DNA from: Cohaesibacter intestini
GTDB taxonomy: Bacteria; Pseudomonadota; Alphaproteobacteria; Rhizobiales; Cohaesibacteraceae
Reading direction: 5' to 3'
Length of the DNA stretch: 64,000 bases
Assembly: GCF_003324485.1 (NCBI RefSeq)
Contig: NZ_QODK01000003.1
Coordinates: 434,001-498,000 of the forward strand
The notes below the pieces were generated by a model. The model was not told the DNA's origin, did no database searches, and saw nothing but the letters and a program-made list of their open reading frames with translations. Position numbers and translations under genes: made by a program. Numbering within the stretch: position 1 is the first letter of the stretch; every line of letters begins with the position of its first letter. Of the stretch, positions 9,878 through 17,798 are shown piece after piece.

Positions 9878-10142
9878 GACCCCTCCCGAAATATCATCCA
9901 ATATGGCCCCCAATGCCCGAAGCATGAGCACGCAGAAATGTTGCGCGGGGTTCCTTTAGGAAAAAAGTGGATGGACCGCTGGTGCCATTCTTGCGTGGGC
10001 GTGGACCTGACGGTAGCGATAAAATCGTCAAACAGTGGGGAATAGTTTACACCCGCTTTGCGGCAATTCTATGCAAATCGGGCGAGGGTGAGTGAAATAA
10101 TCCTCGATCCCCGTTCGCAAGCTGCCTTAGAGGCGCGTCTAT
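9878..10142. other. Intergenic region upstream of the macroglobulin-pbpC operon
   Basis: About 265 bp that should contain the minus-strand promoter of the macroglobulin-pbpC operon. Apart from the ribosome site next to 9877 I see no operator-like palindrome and no gene. Confidence 0.4.
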
Positions 10143-10180
10143 AAAAACAAAAATGCCGGACCGCATTGCGCCCCGGCATT
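10143..10180 (-). terminator. Rho-independent terminator of ugd
   Basis: AATGCCGG pairs with CCGGCATT (10152-10180). Read on the minus strand it ends in a T-rich run, about 35 bp after the ugd stop. Confidence 0.85.
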
Positions 10181-10216
10181 GAACTTTGTCTTGGCAACTG
10201 TCCGATCAGGTTGCCC

Positions 10217-11521
10217 CTATGGGCGACCAACGGAAATATACTGGAAGCCGGCTTTCTCGATATAATCTTTGCGATAGATGTTGCGCAAATCGATCAGATT
10301 GTGGCTCTTCATGCTCGCTTTGAGGCGTGAGAGATCAAGCGCCCGGAAAGCATCCCATTCGGTGACAATCACCAACGCGTCGGCATTTTCTGCGACGCTG
10401 TAGGCATTGTCGCAATAGGTGACATTGCCCAGCAGCTTTTTGGCTTCTTCCATGCCTTCGGGATCGTAGGCATGGATGTCGGCGCCTGCATCCTGCAGGG
10501 CCTGAATGATCGAAATGGAGGGTGCGTCGCGCATGTCGTCGGTGTTGGGCTTGAAGGTCAGACCGAGAATGGCGATCTTTTTGCCTCTGACATCCCCATC
10601 GCAGGCTGCAATCACCCGGCGGGCCATGGCCCGTTTGCGATTATCGTTGATGGCAATGGTGGTTTCGATCAGCCGTACCGGATGATCGTAATCCTGCGCG
10701 GTCTTGGCCAAAGCCAGCGTGTCCTTTGGAAAGCAGGAGCCGCCATATCCCGGTCCGGCATTAAGAAATTTCGATCCAATTCGGTTGTCGAGGCCAATGC
10801 CACGCGCCACATCCTGAACATTGGCTCCAACGCTTTCGCATAGATCCGCCATTTCGTTGATGAAGGTGATTTTCATCGCCAGAAAGCCATTGGCCGCATA
10901 TTTGATCAGCTCGGACGTGCGGCGGTTGACGAAAAGCAGAGGCGACTGGTTGAGGAACAAAGGCCGGTAAACCTCTTCCATCGCCGCCTTGGCGCGCTCG
11001 TCCTCGACGCCGACTACGATCCTGTCCGGGCGTTTGAAATCTTCAATCGCGGCACCTTCGCGCAAGAATTCGGGGTTCGAGACGACCGAGAAATCCGCAT
11101 TCGGATTGGTCTCGCGGATGATCCGTTCCACTTCGTCACCGGTCCCGACCGGCACCGTCGACTTGTTGACCACCACCGTGTAGCCTTTCATCGCCTTGGC
11201 GATGGTGCGGGCCGCAGCATAGACATAGGACAGATCCGCATGCCCATCGCCACGCCGCGAAGGGGTGCCAACCGCGATGAAGACCACGTCGGTCTCTCGC
11301 ACAGCGGCTTCCACATCGGTGGTGAAGGACAGGGTGCCATTGTTGCTGTTACGGGAAACGATTTGTTCCAGTCCCGGCTCGTAGATCGGGATCTTGCCAC
11401 TATTGAGCGCTTCGATTTTCGAGGCGTCGACGTCGGCGCAAATGACGTGATGACCGAAATCGGTGAAGCAGGCTCCGCTGACCAATCCGACATATCCTGA
11501 GCCGATGACCGAGATTTTCAT
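10217..11521 (-). CDS. ugd: UDP-glucose 6-dehydrogenase
   Basis: Oxidises UDP-glucose twice with NAD to give UDP-glucuronate, a precursor of acidic exopolysaccharide and lipid A decorations. The 434-residue product begins with the Rossmann motif VIGSGYVGLVSG. It has the conserved GPGYGGSCFPKDT segment with catalytic Cys263, and ends with the UDP-binding C-terminal domain (GLTFKPNTDDMRDAPS). The open frame extends to 11647, but the ATG at 11521 places the Rossmann motif at the amino terminus as in the family. It is a single-gene unit with its own terminator. The envelope O-acylation locus 40 kb away could use the resulting polymer, though nothing here proves a link. Confidence 0.96.
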   Translation of the reverse strand: MKISVIGSGYVGLVSGACFTDFGHHVICADVDASKIEALNSGKIPIYEPGLEQIVSRNSNNGTLSFTTDVEAAVRETDVVFIAVGTPSRRGDGHADLSYVYAAARTIAKAMKGYTVVVNKSTVPVGTGDEVERIIRETNPNADFSVVSNPEFLREGAAIEDFKRPDRIVVGVEDERAKAAMEEVYRPLFLNQSPLLFVNRRTSELIKYAANGFLAMKITFINEMADLCESVGANVQDVARGIGLDNRIGSKFLNAGPGYGGSCFPKDTLALAKTAQDYDHPVRLIETTIAINDNRKRAMARRVIAACDGDVRGKKIAILGLTFKPNTDDMRDAPSISIIQALQDAGADIHAYDPEGMEEAKKLLGNVTYCDNAYSVAENADALVIVTEWDAFRALDLSRLKASMKSHNLIDLRNIYRKDYIEKAGFQYISVGRP

Positions 11522-12071
11522 TGCATGCAGTCCTTGTTGTTCTCGTGACCCTGTGGTCTGGCAATGCGGCCAAAAAGGCGGCATAGGCTTTGACGGCACA
11601 TTCCTTCTTTCAGCGCCGTGCTTCAACCCATTTATGCCGCTGGTCACCAGCTTTCAACCAAACCAATCGTCCTCTGGTGCATATCGGGTGCCTGCCAACC
11701 GCAAACCGGCTTTGAAGCACGGCCAAAGGCGAAAACAGGCGGCTGACAGCGGTGTCTGACCCCCTTTGTCAGGAATAAGTCAGCAAGATCAATGATGACC
11801 AGAGTGGGGATAGCGCAATTATGCTGCACTTTGATAACAGTCCAGCGTTCTGAAAAATCAGTACTCTTTCCACGGGTGCGTTTGTTCGGCCCGGTTTGGC
11901 CGCTTGGTGGTCACAACAAAGTGCCATCTGGTGATGCCCGTGTGCTTGAAACCGCCCCTGATATGACGGGGTTGTGAACAAAAATTGCCGTTTGATCATG
12001 CATGACAGGGGGTGAAATGCTATGGAATCGGGACTGACAGGATTCGGGTGGTTCGTTCAAGAGGGGATTAG
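11522..12071. other. Intergenic region between ugd and the Sel1-repeat gene
   Basis: 550 bp between divergent genes, expected to hold both promoters. Short open frames here lack ribosome sites and recognisable domains. I see no structured RNA or clear operator. Confidence 0.4.
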
Positions 12072-13718
12072 ATGGCTATCAGACTATTCAGCAAACAGGC
12101 TCTTGTGGCTCGCAGGGGACGCGTTCTGGCAAGTGCAGCGATGGCGATGATTGCTGCACTGACAATGTCTTTCTCTGCCCATGCATTCGAAATCAAGGCG
12201 CGTATCAAGACGGTGAACCGCACCGGCGCCATTGAGTTGACCTTGCCCAAAGGCAGCATGGTGGCCATCGGTGATAAGGTGCGTGTATCCGTGACCCCTG
12301 ATACTATGTCCAAGGAGGTCAATAAAACCCGTTGGACCGTCAAGGCGTTGAATGGCGACGTGATTGTCGCCATTCCCGATGGGACTCCAATTGTCATGCC
12401 TGAGCCGGGCTTTGCTGCTGTGATCAATTCCATCGCCAACCAGCCGCCAGCAGAAAAAGAACCTGAAACAGGGGCGGATGTCGTTGCCAAGCCGGAAGCC
12501 AAAACACCTGATGATACCAAGCCAATGGTCGCAATGACCAAGGCTGAGGTGCCAGAAACCGATGGGGAGCCTGTCGAGGCAAAGCCGTCTGAGGAAATGA
12601 GCGCGGCACCTTCCGCCATTGACATGGAAAAGACGGAAGACCCCTCCCAAGAGCTTGCCAAGCAGCAGGAAACGGCTGACGACCCAATGACCCAGCAGGC
12701 TGATGGGACACCAAAGGCGCCCATGTCTGGCGAGGCAGAAGCTGAAGCGCCCATGAAAGAGGCTTCCAAGTCTCATGCCTCTGAGCAGGCAGAGCCAGCG
12801 TCCGCTGCATCAAAGCCCGAGACTGCACCAATGGCGGACAAGGTGCAGCAGTCTGAAGCACTGGATGGTCCCTCAGAAAAACTTGAACTCAAAGGCTCGA
12901 TACCTGACACGGCTGTTGAAATGCCTGCGCCTGCAGATGCGGGCGCTGACGCTGTTGACGCAACGCCAATGGCACCCAAGGGCAATCCCGCCGACATTCA
13001 TGATTGTGATCGCCTGGCCGCCCATTCCTTCGATCCCGATGCCAAGGTCGAGGGTGTTGCCTATGCCAGTCTCAAGGCGGGCGAGGTGATCGAAATTTGC
13101 CAGCAAGCGATCGACACATTTCCCGATGAAGCGCGCTTCTATTCCCAATTGACCCGCGGTCTCCACAAGGCGGGCAGGATACAGGAAGCCTTCGAGGCCA
13201 CCCGCAAAGGAGCAGAGCTTGGCAGTGGTCATTCCATGGCCTTCCTTGCGGTGATGTTCCAGCAAGGACAGGCCGTTCCCAAGGATCTAGGCAAGGCGCT
13301 GGAATGGTTTGAAAAAGCCGCCGCGAAAGGCAATCCTGCCGCCATGGTTTTCGCAGCCGCGATGCATCGCGATGGCACTGGAACGGTTCAGAATTACGGA
13401 AAGGCAGCGATTTTCTATCAGCAGGCCGCCGATCTTGATGTCGCGGAAGCGATGACCGGCCTTGCGGTCTTTTTGGACCGGGGGCAGGGGGTGGAAAAAG
13501 AGCCGGATGAAGCCGCACGCTATTTCCTAAAGGCGCTCAAGGCTGACGATGTGGAAGCTCGTAAATTGCTCTATGAAGCACCGGGGGCCATCTCTCTTGA
13601 AACCCGCAAGCAAATTCAGGAACGCCTGAAATCGGACAACTATTATCGCGGACCGATTGACGGTGATTTTGGCACGGGCACACGCAACGCTCTGACACTG
13701 TTCCGCCGCGCGCGATAA
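12072..13718 (+). CDS. Secreted Sel1-repeat protein with peptidoglycan-binding C-terminus
   Basis: A 548-residue envelope protein of unknown specific function. Residues 1-38 form a signal peptide ending SAHA. A small beta domain (about 39-120) is followed by a long low-complexity linker rich in Ala, Glu, Pro, Lys and Met (about 125-310). Then come Sel1-type TPR-like repeats (about 345-500, such as GKALEWFEKAAAKGNPAAM and DEAARYFLKALKADD) and a final peptidoglycan-binding-like motif (YYRGPIDGDFGTGTRNAL). Proteins of this build often act as periplasmic scaffolds near the cell wall. The ATG lies behind a purine-rich stretch. It is a single gene followed by a strong hairpin terminator. The role as a scaffold is inference. 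Confidence 0.85.
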   Translation: MAIRLFSKQALVARRGRVLASAAMAMIAALTMSFSAHAFEIKARIKTVNRTGAIELTLPKGSMVAIGDKVRVSVTPDTMSKEVNKTRWTVKALNGDVIVAIPDGTPIVMPEPGFAAVINSIANQPPAEKEPETGADVVAKPEAKTPDDTKPMVAMTKAEVPETDGEPVEAKPSEEMSAAPSAIDMEKTEDPSQELAKQQETADDPMTQQADGTPKAPMSGEAEAEAPMKEASKSHASEQAEPASAASKPETAPMADKVQQSEALDGPSEKLELKGSIPDTAVEMPAPADAGADAVDATPMAPKGNPADIHDCDRLAAHSFDPDAKVEGVAYASLKAGEVIEICQQAIDTFPDEARFYSQLTRGLHKAGRIQEAFEATRKGAELGSGHSMAFLAVMFQQGQAVPKDLGKALEWFEKAAAKGNPAAMVFAAAMHRDGTGTVQNYGKAAIFYQQAADLDVAEAMTGLAVFLDRGQGVEKEPDEAARYFLKALKADDVEARKLLYEAPGAISLETRKQIQERLKSDNYYRGPIDGDFGTGTRNALTLFRRAR

Positions 13719-13752
13719 AGCCGCAGGACAGAAAGGCGCATGTTTTTGCATC

Positions 13753-13790
13753 AAAGGGCATCCCGAAAGCGGGATGCCCTTTCTGGTTTT
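13753..13790 (+). terminator. Terminator after the Sel1-repeat gene
   Basis: AAAGGGCATCCC and GGGATGCCCTTT form a perfect 12-bp stem around a short GAAAGC-type loop. A T-rich stretch follows on the plus strand. Confidence 0.85.
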
Positions 13791-13817
13791 GGCATCCTCT
13801 TTTCCGCAACTGCGAAA

Positions 13818-13839
13818 ATATTTCAATAAATTGAAATAT
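13818..13839. promoter_or_regulatory. 22-bp perfect palindrome upstream of pyc
   Basis: ATATTTCAAT-AA-ATTGAAATAT has 10-bp arms and a 2-bp spacer, 385 bp before the pyc start and beyond the preceding terminator. It has the form of a dimeric regulator's operator. The regulator is not identifiable from sequence. Confidence 0.6.
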
Positions 13840-13920
13840 CAATGCTAATTACCGCTTCTTGGTGGAGATTTATGCACAATACCAAAGTTTCTACTGCGAC
13901 ATCTTGTGCAGCGCACTCTC

Positions 13921-13945
13921 TTTTGGTAAAAAAATTTTACCAAAA
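13921..13945. promoter_or_regulatory. 25-bp perfect palindrome upstream of pyc
   Basis: TTTTGGTAAAA-AAA-TTTTACCAAAA has 11-bp arms and a 3-bp spacer, 279 bp before the pyc start. It differs in sequence from the palindrome about 80 bp upstream, suggesting a second regulator. Its A/T core makes a transcript terminator unlikely, as only two G/C pairs lie in each arm. Confidence 0.6.
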
Positions 13946-14223
13946 TGTCCGGTGGGACCCGCGCAAAACTGTGTCTGGTTCAACCACCCGCTAGACGCTT
14001 GTCTGATTGCGTGTATCATGAGGGCGAATGCGGATCCTGCGTCACCCGGTTTGAAACAAGGGGGCGGGGGACATTATCAGGAAGTGCCCTTGCGGCCTCT
14101 CCCAGATCACCGAAGCGATCAAACGGACACCAAGATCCGGATTGCAAACCCACCTTTGCCGCTTTCCTTCTGTCGCGCCATCAAGGCGGCTGCATGGAGA
14201 ACGGCCAAGCTACAGGAACAGTT

Positions 14224-17200
14224 ATGGCTGAATTCAATAAGATCCTGATTGCCAACCGAGGCGAAATTGCCATTCGTATCATGCGTGCCTGCAACGAGCT
14301 GGGCAAACGCACTGTTGCGATTTATGCCGAAGAAGACAAGCTCAGCCTGCACCGCTTCAAGGCCGATGAGGCCTATCGGGTGGGGGAAGGCCTTGGGCCG
14401 GTTGCCGCTTATCTGTCGATCGAGCATATCATTCGCGTTGCCAAACAATGTGGCGCTGATGCCATTCATCCCGGCTATGGTCTGCTGTCGGAAAATCCGC
14501 AATTTGTCGACGCCTGTGACGCTGCTGGCATCACCTTCATCGGCCCGAAGGCTGAAACCATGCGCGCCCTTGGCGACAAGGCATCGGCCCGTCGCGTTGC
14601 CATCGAGGCCGGAGTTCCGGTCATCCCGGCAACCGAAGTGTTGGGGGATGACATGGGCGAAATCGCCAAGCAGGCCGATGAGGTTGGCTATCCGCTTATG
14701 CTCAAAGCCAGCTGGGGCGGCGGTGGTCGCGGTATGCGCCCGATTCTGGGCCCCGATGAGCTGGAAGACAAGGTGCTTGAAGGCCGTCGTGAAGCCGAAG
14801 CCGCCTTTGGCAATGGCGAAGGCTATCTGGAAAAGATGATCATCCGTGCCCGTCACGTTGAGGTTCAGATCCTCGGTGACAAGCATGGTGGCATGTATCA
14901 TCTCTATGAGCGTGACTGCTCGGTTCAGCGCCGCAACCAGAAGGTTGTCGAGCGCGCACCAGCGCCATATCTGACCGAAGAACAGCGCACCGAAATCTGC
15001 GAGCTTGGCTACAAGATCTGCAAACACGTCAATTATGAATGCGCTGGCACGGTCGAGTTCCTGATGGACATGGACAGTGGCAAATTCTACTTCATCGAGG
15101 TCAATCCACGGGTGCAGGTGGAGCATACGGTGACCGAGGAAGTGACCGGGATCGATATCGTCCGCGCCCAGATCAAGATCGCGGAAGGCAAGACCATTGC
15201 GGACGCCACGGGCAAAGAGAGCCAGGATGACGTGAAACTGAATGGCCATGCGCTCCAGTGTCGCGTGACCACCGAAGACCCGCACCAGAATTTCATTCCC
15301 GATTATGGTCGCTTGACCGCCTATCGCTCGGCGACCGGCATGGGTATCCGTCTTGATGGCGGCACCGCCTATGAGGGCGGCGTCATCACCCGCTATTATG
15401 ACAGCCTCTTGACCAAGGTTACCGCTTGGGCACCGACCCCTGAACAGGCGATTGCCCGCCTTGATCGCGCCCTGCGCGAATTCCGTATTCGCGGGGTTGC
15501 GACCAACATTCCGTTCGTCGAGAACCTGCTCAAGCATCCGACCTTCCTTGATTATAGCTACACCACCAAATTCATCGACACCACGCCAGAATTGTTCGAC
15601 TTCGCCGAGCGACGCGACCGTGGCACCAAGGTGTTGAGCTATATCGCTGACATCACGGTCAACGGTCATCCAGAAACCAAGGGCCGTCCGGAGCCGGCGC
15701 AAAATCTGCGTCATGCCCATGTGCCAGAGTTGAAAACCGAAGAACCGGCCGCTGGCACTCGCAACTTGCTTGAGGAAAAAGGCCCCGAAGGTGTCGTTGA
15801 GTGGCTGAAGGATCAGAAGCAATTGCTGCTGACCGACACCACCATGCGTGATGGCCACCAGTCCCTGTTGGCGACCCGAATGCGGTCGCTCGATATGGTC
15901 AAGGTGACGCCAGGCTATGCCGCCAACCTGCCGCAGCTCTTCTCGCTTGAATGCTGGGGTGGCGCAACGTTTGACGTGGCTTACCGCTTCCTGCAGGAAT
16001 GCCCATGGCAGCGCCTGCGCGACATCCGTTCCCGCTTGCCGAATGTGATGACGCAAATGTTGCTGCGTGCGTCAAACGGCGTTGGCTATACCAACTATCC
16101 GGACAATGTGGTCGAGGCCTTCGTCAAACAGGCCGCCACCACCGGCATCGACGTCTTCCGCGTCTTCGATTCCCTTAACTGGGTCGAGAATATGCGCGTT
16201 GCCATGGATGCGGTGCTGGAGAATAACAAGATCTGCGAAGGCACCATCTGCTATACCGGTGATATCTTCGATCCGGATCGGGCCAAGTATGATCTGAAAT
16301 ATTATGTCCGGATGGGCAAGGACCTGCGCGATGCGGGCGCTCATATCCTCGGTTTGAAGGATATGGCTGGCTTGCTGAAGCCTGCTCAGGCGCGTGTGCT
16401 GATCAAGGCGCTGAAGGAAGAAGTCGGCCTGCCGCTTCACTTCCACACCCATGATACCTCCGGCATCGCAGGTGCCACGGTTCTGGCAGCCTCTGAGGCC
16501 GGGGCCGACATTGTCGACGCCGCTATGGATGCCTTCTCTGGCTCCACCTCCCAGCCTTGCCTTGGCTCCATTGTCGAAGCCCTGCGTCACACCGAGCGTG
16601 ACACCGGCATCGACATCAAGGCCGTGCGCGAAATTTCTGACTATTGGGAAGCGGTGCGGGCGCAATATGCGGCCTTTGAAAGCGGCATGATGGCCCCTGC
16701 TTCTGAAGTTTATCTTCATGAAATGCCCGGCGGTCAGTTCACCAACCTCAAGGCACAGGCCCGCTCGCTGGGCCTCGAAGAACGCTGGCACGAAGTCGCC
16801 CAGACCTATTCCGACGTCAACCGGATGTTTGGTGACATCGTTAAGGTGACGCCATCCTCCAAAGTGGTTGGGGACATGGCCCTGATGATGGTCAGCCAAG
16901 GTTTGAGCCGTGATGAAGTTGAAGATCCGAAAGTGGAGGTTGCCTTCCCGGACTCCGTCATCGACATGATGCGCGGCAATCTCGGCCAGCCCGAGGGCGG
17001 TTTCCCGGATAATATTGTCTCCAAGGTGCTCAAAGGCGAAAAGCCGAACACCGAACGCCCGGGCAAGCATCTAGAAGCGGTCGATCTGGAAGAAGTCCGC
17101 GCCAAAGTCTCTGAAGAGCTGGAAGGCTTTGAAATCGATGATGAGGATCTGAACGGCTATCTGATGTATCCCAAGGTCTTCCTCGACTATATGGACCGTC

Positions 17201-17670
17201 ACCGCACCTATGGTCCGGTGCGCACCCTGCCAACCCCGACCTATTTCTACGGCATGAAGCCCGGCGAACAGATTTCTGCGGAAATCGACCCCGGCAAGAC
17301 CTTGGAAATCCGCATGCTGGCCGTGGGTGAGACGAACGAGGAGGGCGACGTCAAGGTCTTCTTCGAATTGAACGGTCAGCCACGCGCCATCCGGGTTCCA
17401 AATCGTCAGATCAAGGCAACTTCTGCCAAACGGCCAAAAGCGGAAGCCAACAATGCCAATCACATCGGCGCACCGATGCCCGGCGTTGTGGCATCGATCG
17501 GCGTGCAGGCAGGTCAAAAGGTCAAGTCCGGCGATCTGCTGCTGACCATCGAAGCCATGAAAATGGAAACCGGCATCCATGCCGAGCGCGATGCCACCGT
17601 CAAAGCGGTCCATGTCGCTCCGGGTGGACAGATCGACGCCAAGGATCTGCTGGTCGAATTTGAAGGCTGA
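14224..17670 (+). CDS. pyc: Pyruvate carboxylase
   Basis: ATP- and biotin-dependent carboxylation of pyruvate to oxaloacetate, the anaplerotic step feeding the TCA cycle and gluconeogenesis. The 1148-residue chain has the full single-polypeptide order. The biotin carboxylase domain (about 1-460) starts ILIANRGEIAIRI, with ATP-grasp Gly-rich loop SWGGGGRGM. The carboxyltransferase domain (about 540-860) contains LLTDTTMRDGHQS and the metal-binding HFHTHDTSG. After the allosteric/tetramerisation linker comes the biotin carrier with EAMKMETG, biotinyl Lys1113. The frame is open upstream to 13945, but the ATG at 14224 behind AGGAACA matches the family start. Two palindromes and a long leader suggest regulated expression; a terminator follows. 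Confidence 0.97.
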   Translation: MAEFNKILIANRGEIAIRIMRACNELGKRTVAIYAEEDKLSLHRFKADEAYRVGEGLGPVAAYLSIEHIIRVAKQCGADAIHPGYGLLSENPQFVDACDAAGITFIGPKAETMRALGDKASARRVAIEAGVPVIPATEVLGDDMGEIAKQADEVGYPLMLKASWGGGGRGMRPILGPDELEDKVLEGRREAEAAFGNGEGYLEKMIIRARHVEVQILGDKHGGMYHLYERDCSVQRRNQKVVERAPAPYLTEEQRTEICELGYKICKHVNYECAGTVEFLMDMDSGKFYFIEVNPRVQVEHTVTEEVTGIDIVRAQIKIAEGKTIADATGKESQDDVKLNGHALQCRVTTEDPHQNFIPDYGRLTAYRSATGMGIRLDGGTAYEGGVITRYYDSLLTKVTAWAPTPEQAIARLDRALREFRIRGVATNIPFVENLLKHPTFLDYSYTTKFIDTTPELFDFAERRDRGTKVLSYIADITVNGHPETKGRPEPAQNLRHAHVPELKTEEPAAGTRNLLEEKGPEGVVEWLKDQKQLLLTDTTMRDGHQSLLATRMRSLDMVKVTPGYAANLPQLFSLECWGGATFDVAYRFLQECPWQRLRDIRSRLPNVMTQMLLRASNGVGYTNYPDNVVEAFVKQAATTGIDVFRVFDSLNWVENMRVAMDAVLENNKICEGTICYTGDIFDPDRAKYDLKYYVRMGKDLRDAGAHILGLKDMAGLLKPAQARVLIKALKEEVGLPLHFHTHDTSGIAGATVLAASEAGADIVDAAMDAFSGSTSQPCLGSIVEALRHTERDTGIDIKAVREISDYWEAVRAQYAAFESGMMAPASEVYLHEMPGGQFTNLKAQARSLGLEERWHEVAQTYSDVNRMFGDIVKVTPSSKVVGDMALMMVSQGLSRDEVEDPKVEVAFPDSVIDMMRGNLGQPEGGFPDNIVSKVLKGEKPNTERPGKHLEAVDLEEVRAKVSEELEGFEIDDEDLNGYLMYPKVFLDYMDRHRTYGPVRTLPTPTYFYGMKPGEQISAEIDPGKTLEIRMLAVGETNEEGDVKVFFELNGQPRAIRVPNRQIKATSAKRPKAEANNANHIGAPMPGVVASIGVQAGQKVKSGDLLLTIEAMKMETGIHAERDATVKAVHVAPGGQIDAKDLLVEFEG

Positions 17671-17715
17671 GAAATCTGACTAAGAGTCTGACAAAGCGAT
17701 AAAAAGCGCTATGAT

Positions 17716-17746
17716 AGCCCCGACGCCGACGGTGTCGGGGCTTTTT
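17716..17746 (+). terminator. Rho-independent terminator of pyc
   Basis: AGCCCCGAC pairs with GTCGGGGCT around a short GC-rich loop and is followed by five T. Confidence 0.9.
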
Positions 17747-17798
17747 GTTGGCAGGGTGCAGGCAACATCAGACAAGAAAGACGGGGGCTCGGATAACG

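Noticed and set aside
14119-16056. 645-residue open frame antisense to pyc
   Set aside because: Shadow of the carboxylase coding sequence without its own motifs.
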